This document shows positions 1-3,080 of a stretch of 5,370 nucleotides of DNA, piece after piece; positions within the stretch are counted from its first letter, which is position 1; each line of letters begins with the position of its first letter. Under the pieces are notes generated by a model, which was not told the DNA's origin, did no database searches, and saw only the letters and a list, made by a program, of their open reading frames with translations. Position numbers and translations under genes: made by a program. This DNA is from Bacteroidia bacterium (GTDB lineage Bacteria > Bacteroidota > Bacteroidia > UBA8524): assembly GCA_023277325.1 (NCBI GenBank), contig JALRIQ010000049.1, forward strand, positions 1 through 5,370. The letters run 5' to 3'.

Positions 1-818
1 TGATGCGTTTATGTGCTGTATACCAGCCATCAGTAGTCTTGAATAAAGACAGAATGATTCGGAATAGCTTCAGAAACGAAACCAAATCAATACCAATTCC
101 TTTGGCTTGGACACCCATCTCTCCATGTGACAGCATTCCATTCAAAGGGTACGCCGCCAAATACAAACCAAGTGAGGTAAGTGGAATTGATCGTCTGTAT
201 TATGACCGTTCGGAGCCCTTTGAAAAATACATTCCCTACTGCCACGAGTTTAAAGCCTCGACAATGGGAAGGAGCGTTCGCGCATATATCATTCCCCAAG
301 CCTGGCAGGCTGTTATCGAGCGTCTGGCGGCAAATGGCGTGTATATGGATACCCTTACCGGAGAAGATAGTCTCTTGGTAGAAGCGGCACGAATCGACAG
401 TTACCAAACTACAGATGTCGCCTTTGAAGGGCATTACCTGCATAGCCAAACCAAAGTGACTTGGGAAAAAACTAAAATAAGGGTGAGAAAGGGAGACATC
501 CTGGTAATTCCTGATGCGCGTAATGAAATATTCCTGGCTCATGTTCTGCAACCTGAAGCTCCTGATTCCTATTTCAATTGGAATTTCTTCGACCCCATTC
601 TGCAACAAAAAGAATGGTTTTCATCCTATGTTTTTGAGGATATCGCTGCTGAAATGCTTCGTAATGATCCCAAATTAAAAGCAGAACTCGAAGCGAAAAA
701 AGCTGCTGAACCAGAATTTGCAGCCAGTGCTTTCGAACAGCTTTATTTCATCTATAAAAGAAGTCCGTATTTCGAACCGAGTTACCTGCGTTATCCGGTT
801 TATGTTCTTCCTTTTTGA
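1..818 (+). CDS. M14-family zinc carboxypeptidase-like protein, C-terminal part (5' end outside window)
   Basis: The frame is open from the left edge and stops at TGA 816-818. The first ATG, at position 3, is probably internal, because the visible ~271 residues resemble only the region after the catalytic domain of large Bacteroidota M14 peptidases (often 500 residues or more, from memory). Recognisable blocks, numbered from that ATG, are a FKGY segment (about 47-50), AYIIPQAW (about 94-101), FEGHYLHS (about 140-147), KGDILVIPDARNE (about 163-175), DSYFNWNFFDPILQQKEWFS (about 188-207) and a C-terminal LYFIYKRSPYFEP segment. M14 enzymes are zinc carboxypeptidases that usually act on peptides outside the cytoplasm. 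The zinc ligands (HxxE and a later His) and catalytic Glu are not in the window, so activity and signal peptide cannot be judged. The next gene is convergent. No hairpin terminator follows; the 8-bp repeat array begins 18 nt after the stop. The family call rests on remembered C-terminal motifs. Confidence 0.75.
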   Translation, partial: MRLCAVYQPSVVLNKDRMIRNSFRNETKSIPIPLAWTPISPCDSIPFKGYAAKYKPSEVSGIDRLYYDRSEPFEKYIPYCHEFKASTMGRSVRAYIIPQAWQAVIERLAANGVYMDTLTGEDSLLVEAARIDSYQTTDVAFEGHYLHSQTKVTWEKTKIRVRKGDILVIPDARNEIFLAHVLQPEAPDSYFNWNFFDPILQQKEWFSSYVFEDIAAEMLRNDPKLKAELEAKKAAEPEFAASAFEQLYFIYKRSPYFEPSYLRYPVYVLPF

Positions 819-836
819 AAGTAGAGATAGCGAGAA

Positions 837-948
837 AAAGACAGCCAGAATCCCAGACTCCCAGACTTCCAGACAGCCAGACTTCCAGACAGCCAGACAG
901 CCAGACTTACAAACGGCCAGACTTACAAACGGCCAGACTTACAGACAA
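837..948. repeat. Array of fourteen 8-bp tandem units, consensus CCAGACNN
   Basis: Units begin every 8 bp at 837, 845, 853 and so on to 941. The main variants are A = CCAGACTT (861, 877, 901, 917, 933), B = CCAGACAG (869, 885, 893) and C = ACAAACGG (909, 925). Diverged units flank them: AAAGACAG, CCAGAATC and CCAGACTC on the left, ACAGACAA on the right. The order A-B-A-B-B-A-C-A-C-A shows 16-bp super-repeats, AB twice at 861-892 and AC twice at 901-932. Because 8 is not a multiple of 3 and the core has no stop triplet on either strand, the array yields spurious open frames with an 8-residue period (for example a SRQPDSQT-like pattern). It lies in the 178-bp gap between the convergent peptidase and dehydratase genes. 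I see nothing else in that gap except a weak GGCC...GGCC pair at 961-982. Confidence 0.93.
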
Positions 949-996
949 AAACATGCAAGAGGCCAACGACCATGTAGGGGCCGATACAATCATCAA

Positions 997-1248
997 TCAA
1001 CCTTTGCTCATTACCTCTTCGTACACCTTGTCGAGTACTTTAGATAGGTCATGATCACGCGGAGTAACTGTGTTTCCAGAATCGTGTGTTGTGAGTTTTA
1101 CCATAACCTTATTATAGACATTCGTCCATTCGGGATGATGGTTTAACTGCTCAATGTACATGGCTGCATTCACCATAAAGGCTATCGCGGCAACAAATGT
1201 TTTAAACTCATAAGTGCGGTGCAAGGCATCATTCTCTTCTTTCCACAT
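997..1248 (-). CDS. phhB: Pterin-4a-carbinolamine dehydratase (4a-hydroxytetrahydrobiopterin dehydratase)
   Basis: This 83-residue protein fits the PCD/DCoH family, which dehydrates 4a-hydroxytetrahydropterin to quinonoid dihydropterin during pterin cofactor recycling, classically with aromatic amino acid hydroxylases. The family motif [ED]-x3-H-[HN]-[PCS]-x5,6-[YWF]-x9-[HW]-x8,15-D (from memory) is met in full by Glu33, His37, His38, Pro39, Tyr45, His55 and Asp65. NHHPEW (36-41) and TTHD (53-56) are the clearest blocks. At 83 residues it is slightly shorter than the usual 90-120, trimmed at the N terminus, but an opening like MWKEEN is common in Bacteroidota members. There is no signal peptide, so it should be cytoplasmic. 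The gene is convergent with the peptidase gene and divergent from the beta-barrel gene. No hydroxylase gene is nearby, so its partner (phenylalanine hydroxylase, or another pterin role such as molybdopterin-linked metabolism) cannot be inferred. Confidence 0.9.
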   Translation of the reverse strand: MWKEENDALHRTYEFKTFVAAIAFMVNAAMYIEQLNHHPEWTNVYNKVMVKLTTHDSGNTVTPRDHDLSKVLDKVYEEVMSKG

Positions 1249-1252
1249 AATT

Positions 1253-1260
1253 CAAAAATA
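1253..1260 (-). promoter_or_regulatory. Candidate -7 box TATTTTTG for the dehydratase gene
   Basis: On the minus strand TATTTTTG fits the Bacteroidota -7 consensus TAnnTTTG and ends 4 nt (AATT) before the ATG at 1248. No TTG -33 box lies 17-23 nt upstream; the nearest is CTG at 1285-1283. The tract is AT-rich, so a chance match is possible. If real, transcription would begin at about the start codon, giving a leaderless mRNA. There is no Shine-Dalgarno sequence here. Confidence 0.4.
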
Positions 1261-1341
1261 TACTTTCTCTGCTAAGCCGCTTCAGTGATAGCACTAAACC
1301 ACTCAAAATGAGGAAATAAATAAATAAAGTATCAGAAAATA

Positions 1342-1372
1342 TTGCACTAAATTGCTGGATCCCTTAGCCTAG
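1342..1372 (+). promoter_or_regulatory. Candidate weak promoter (TTG-N20-TAGCCTAG) for the beta-barrel gene
   Basis: TTG at 1342-1344 is followed after 20 nt by TAGCCTAG at 1365-1372. This matches TAnnTTTG at four of six fixed positions and ends 4 nt (AACT) before the ATG at 1377. The spacing suits the Bacteroidota -33/-7 pattern, but the -7 box is degenerate. ATTGC occurs at 1341 and again at 1351, exactly 10 bp apart. An A/T tract of AAAT repeats lies upstream at 1314-1328. No Shine-Dalgarno sequence precedes the start. Confidence 0.3.
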
Positions 1373-1376
1373 AACT

Positions 1377-2420
1377 ATGCGTATTCCCTACCTATTCCTC
1401 TTTTTTACCCTGCTCTTTTTTCTTCCAAACAATCTGCTTGCGCAGTCTGAAAAACAAGAAGATAGTACACAAAAACAGCTGGTCTTAGTCACCACAACAG
1501 ACGGCATTCAGCGCGTAGGATACATCATATCTGATGACGGCAGAGAAATCTTGCTTCAGACAAAATCGCTTGGTAAAATTTATATTCCCAAGGCGAATAT
1601 CCAATCAATAGAACCTATTAAAGACGGTGAAGTTAGTTCTATCGACGATGAATTTGAGATTGTTGGTCCATTTACGACTCGTTATATTTTTACCACAAAT
1701 GCCCTTCCTATAAAGAAAAAGGAAAACTATTCGATGCTTAATCTATATGGTCCGGAGGTGCACTTTGCTTTTACAGACAGGTTATCCCTGGGTGTAATGA
1801 CCACCTGGATTGGCAGTCCAATTGCAGTTGCAGCCAAATATTCTATCCCGACGAAAAACAAGAATATCAACTTTGGAATAGGCACCATTATGGGTACTTC
1901 TGGATACATCAATAGCTTTAACGGCTTTGGCGGACTTCATTGGGGAATGGTTACCTTTGGAAATCGCAGGAATAATATTACCCTTTCCGGAGGACTTATG
2001 TACTTGGGCGGTTTTGGAGAGAACTCGTATTATCAGGCAGGCGAATATATTGTAGAGGCACCCGCTATGTTTCAACCTACCCTTGCCTCTGAGAATACCC
2101 TTTTTACCTCACCTGTTTTGGGGATAGGTGGAGTTATGTCTCTTGGAAGTAAAACCAGCCTCATTATCGATGCGATGTTTATCAATGGTTCGCGCACCCG
2201 GACAAATTATTGGGTGTACCAGGAAAAAATTGACGCTACCCGCACCAAGTATACCGTGCAAAATAAGATGGACTCCTATGCGACTAGCTTCTTTTATCTG
2301 ATGCCAGGTATTCGCTATCAAAAAAGTCTGAATCGCGCCTTTCAGTTTTCTGTAGCTGGAGTGGTTTTCGACGGGGAAAGCTTCCCGCTTCCAACTTGCT
2401 CCTGGTTACGAAAGTTCTAA
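1377..2420 (+). CDS. Outer-membrane beta-barrel protein with N-terminal SH3/Sm-like beta domain
   Basis: The 347-residue protein begins with a clear signal peptide: Arg2, a hydrophobic core rich in Leu and Phe at about 3-16, and likely cleavage after Ala22 in LLAQS. Residues about 34-80 form a small all-beta module (TTTDGIQRVGYIISDDG, then KIYIPKANIQSIEPI). It resembles the 'DG-x-x-x-G-x-I ... I-P-x-x-x-I-x-x-I' segment that often precedes barrels in Bacteroidota. From about residue 98 the alternating aromatic/hydrophobic, Gly- and Asn-rich pattern looks like barrel strands; TTRYIFTTNALPIKKKENYS (100-119) matches a family block of the 'RY-F-x-x-(S/N)A-x-x-x-KK' type. The chain ends in SWLRKF, and a terminal Phe is typical of barrels folded by BAM. 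Role and cargo are unknown; it is neither a TonB receptor nor clearly PorP/SprF. The next gene starts 63 bp downstream in the same direction but appears to have its own promoter. Confidence 0.78.
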   Translation: MRIPYLFLFFTLLFFLPNNLLAQSEKQEDSTQKQLVLVTTTDGIQRVGYIISDDGREILLQTKSLGKIYIPKANIQSIEPIKDGEVSSIDDEFEIVGPFTTRYIFTTNALPIKKKENYSMLNLYGPEVHFAFTDRLSLGVMTTWIGSPIAVAAKYSIPTKNKNINFGIGTIMGTSGYINSFNGFGGLHWGMVTFGNRRNNITLSGGLMYLGGFGENSYYQAGEYIVEAPAMFQPTLASENTLFTSPVLGIGGVMSLGSKTSLIIDAMFINGSRTRTNYWVYQEKIDATRTKYTVQNKMDSYATSFFYLMPGIRYQKSLNRAFQFSVAGVVFDGESFPLPTCSWLRKF

Positions 2421-2434
2421 GGAAAATGTCAGCT

Positions 2435-2450
2435 TGTGACATAAATCACG
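2435..2450 (+). promoter_or_regulatory. Candidate Crp/Fnr-family operator, TGTGACATAAATCACG
   Basis: The site reads TGTGA-N6-TCACG, one base short of the TGTGA-N6-TCACA pattern bound by Crp-type members of the Crp/Fnr superfamily; the inner GTGA/TCAC arms are perfect. Its centre (2442.5) lies about 41.5 bp before the transcription start expected from the TAnnTTTG box at 2472-2479. This is the classic class II activator position. No TTG -33 box occurs at the usual distance, as expected of an activator-dependent promoter. The regulator is not in the window. HcpR, Crp and Fnr subfamilies have overlapping motifs, so the ligand cannot be named. Confidence 0.5.
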
Positions 2451-2471
2451 TCAGAACCATGAAGCAACATC

Positions 2472-2479
2472 TACCTTTG
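2472..2479 (+). promoter_or_regulatory. -7 promoter box TACCTTTG for the thioredoxin-like gene
   Basis: TACCTTTG is a perfect match to the Bacteroidota -7 consensus TAnnTTTG and ends 4 nt (CAAC) before the ATG at 2484. The transcription start would fall at or next to the A of the ATG, implying a leaderless message. No -33 TTG is found 17-23 nt upstream. The Crp/Fnr-like palindrome at 2435-2450 sits where an activator could compensate. Confidence 0.6.
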
Positions 2480-2483
2480 CAAC

Positions 2484-3080
2484 ATGGGAATCATCACAAA
2501 AAAGTATATCCAAGATGCCTTTACCTATGAGGAGTATCGGCAATTGGGAAAAGACCTTATTTCTCAGGGGAAAACCACGGGGCCAAATCAAAGCCAGGAT
2601 TTCCTTAACTACAGCAAGCTGAACGACAAGCGCATGGACCGGGTGGATAAAACCCAGGAGCTTGAGCCAGAGACAATTGCGGCAATGAAGGGAATACTAG
2701 CGCCCCAATATTGGGTGGTAATCACTGAATTATGGTGCGGCGATGCGGCAATTAGTTTACCTGTAATTGAGAAAATGGCTGCACAAAGCAAGCGTGTAAG
2801 GCTTTCTATTTTGTTGCGTGATGATAATACCGAGGTGATGGACGAATACCTGACCGACGGCGCTCGTTCCATCCCAAAACTCATCATGCTGGATGCCGAT
2901 TACAATGAAATTGGCCTTTGGGGACCTCGCCCTGATGCAGCGCAAGAAATCATGCGTAAATGGAAAGAAACGGAGAATACCGATAAATCAGCTATGCTCG
3001 AAGACGTTCAACGTTGGTATATCCAGGACAAGGGAAAGACAATACAAGAGGAAATTATTTCCTTACTACCGCAGCAATAA
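2484..3080 (+). CDS. Thioredoxin-fold protein, Thioredoxin_9-like, single cysteine
   Basis: This is a 198-residue protein without signal peptide or membrane segment, so probably cytoplasmic. After a helical N-terminal extension (about 1-70) comes a thioredoxin fold: beta strand YWVVITELW (76-84), active-site position WCGDAA (84-89), helix SLPVIEKMAAQS, strand RLSILL, and the cis-proline loop RSIPKLIML with Pro131. WCGDA plus SIPKLI is typical of the Thioredoxin_9 (PF14595-type) family. In place of CxxC the motif is C-G-D-A: Cys85 is the only cysteine, so no intramolecular disulfide can form. A monothiol, mixed-disulfide or non-redox role is more likely than classical thioredoxin activity; substrates are unknown. 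The ATG at 2484 is favoured because the promoter box lies immediately before it. The gene appears to have its own promoter, with a possible Crp/Fnr-type activator site. Its last 15 bp overlap the end of the convergent T9SS gene. Confidence 0.82.
   Translation: MGIITKKYIQDAFTYEEYRQLGKDLISQGKTTGPNQSQDFLNYSKLNDKRMDRVDKTQELEPETIAAMKGILAPQYWVVITELWCGDAAISLPVIEKMAAQSKRVRLSILLRDDNTEVMDEYLTDGARSIPKLIMLDADYNEIGLWGPRPDAAQEIMRKWKETENTDKSAMLEDVQRWYIQDKGKTIQEEIISLLPQQ

Noticed and set aside
87..608. 173-codon minus-strand open frame
   Set aside because: It lies entirely antisense to the well-supported peptidase frame, has no recognisable domain, and reads as a shadow.
837..948. CRISPR array
   Set aside because: The 8-bp units are directly contiguous with no unique spacers, and no cas gene is present.
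961..982. GGCC...GGCC inverted pair as a terminator for the dehydratase gene
   Set aside because: It has only a 4-bp stem with a 14-nt loop and no adjacent T-run on either strand.
718..1054. Two overlapping plus-strand open frames (718-1047 and 815-1054) rich in Gln-Thr-Pro-Asp
   Set aside because: Their composition comes from translating the stop-free 8-bp array. They also overlap the peptidase gene or the dehydratase gene in antisense, and neither shows any family signature.
1727..2321. Minus-strand open frames inside the barrel gene (1727-1912, 1782-2075, 2109-2321)
   Set aside because: They are shadows of the barrel frame, which has a signal peptide and a terminal Phe signature.
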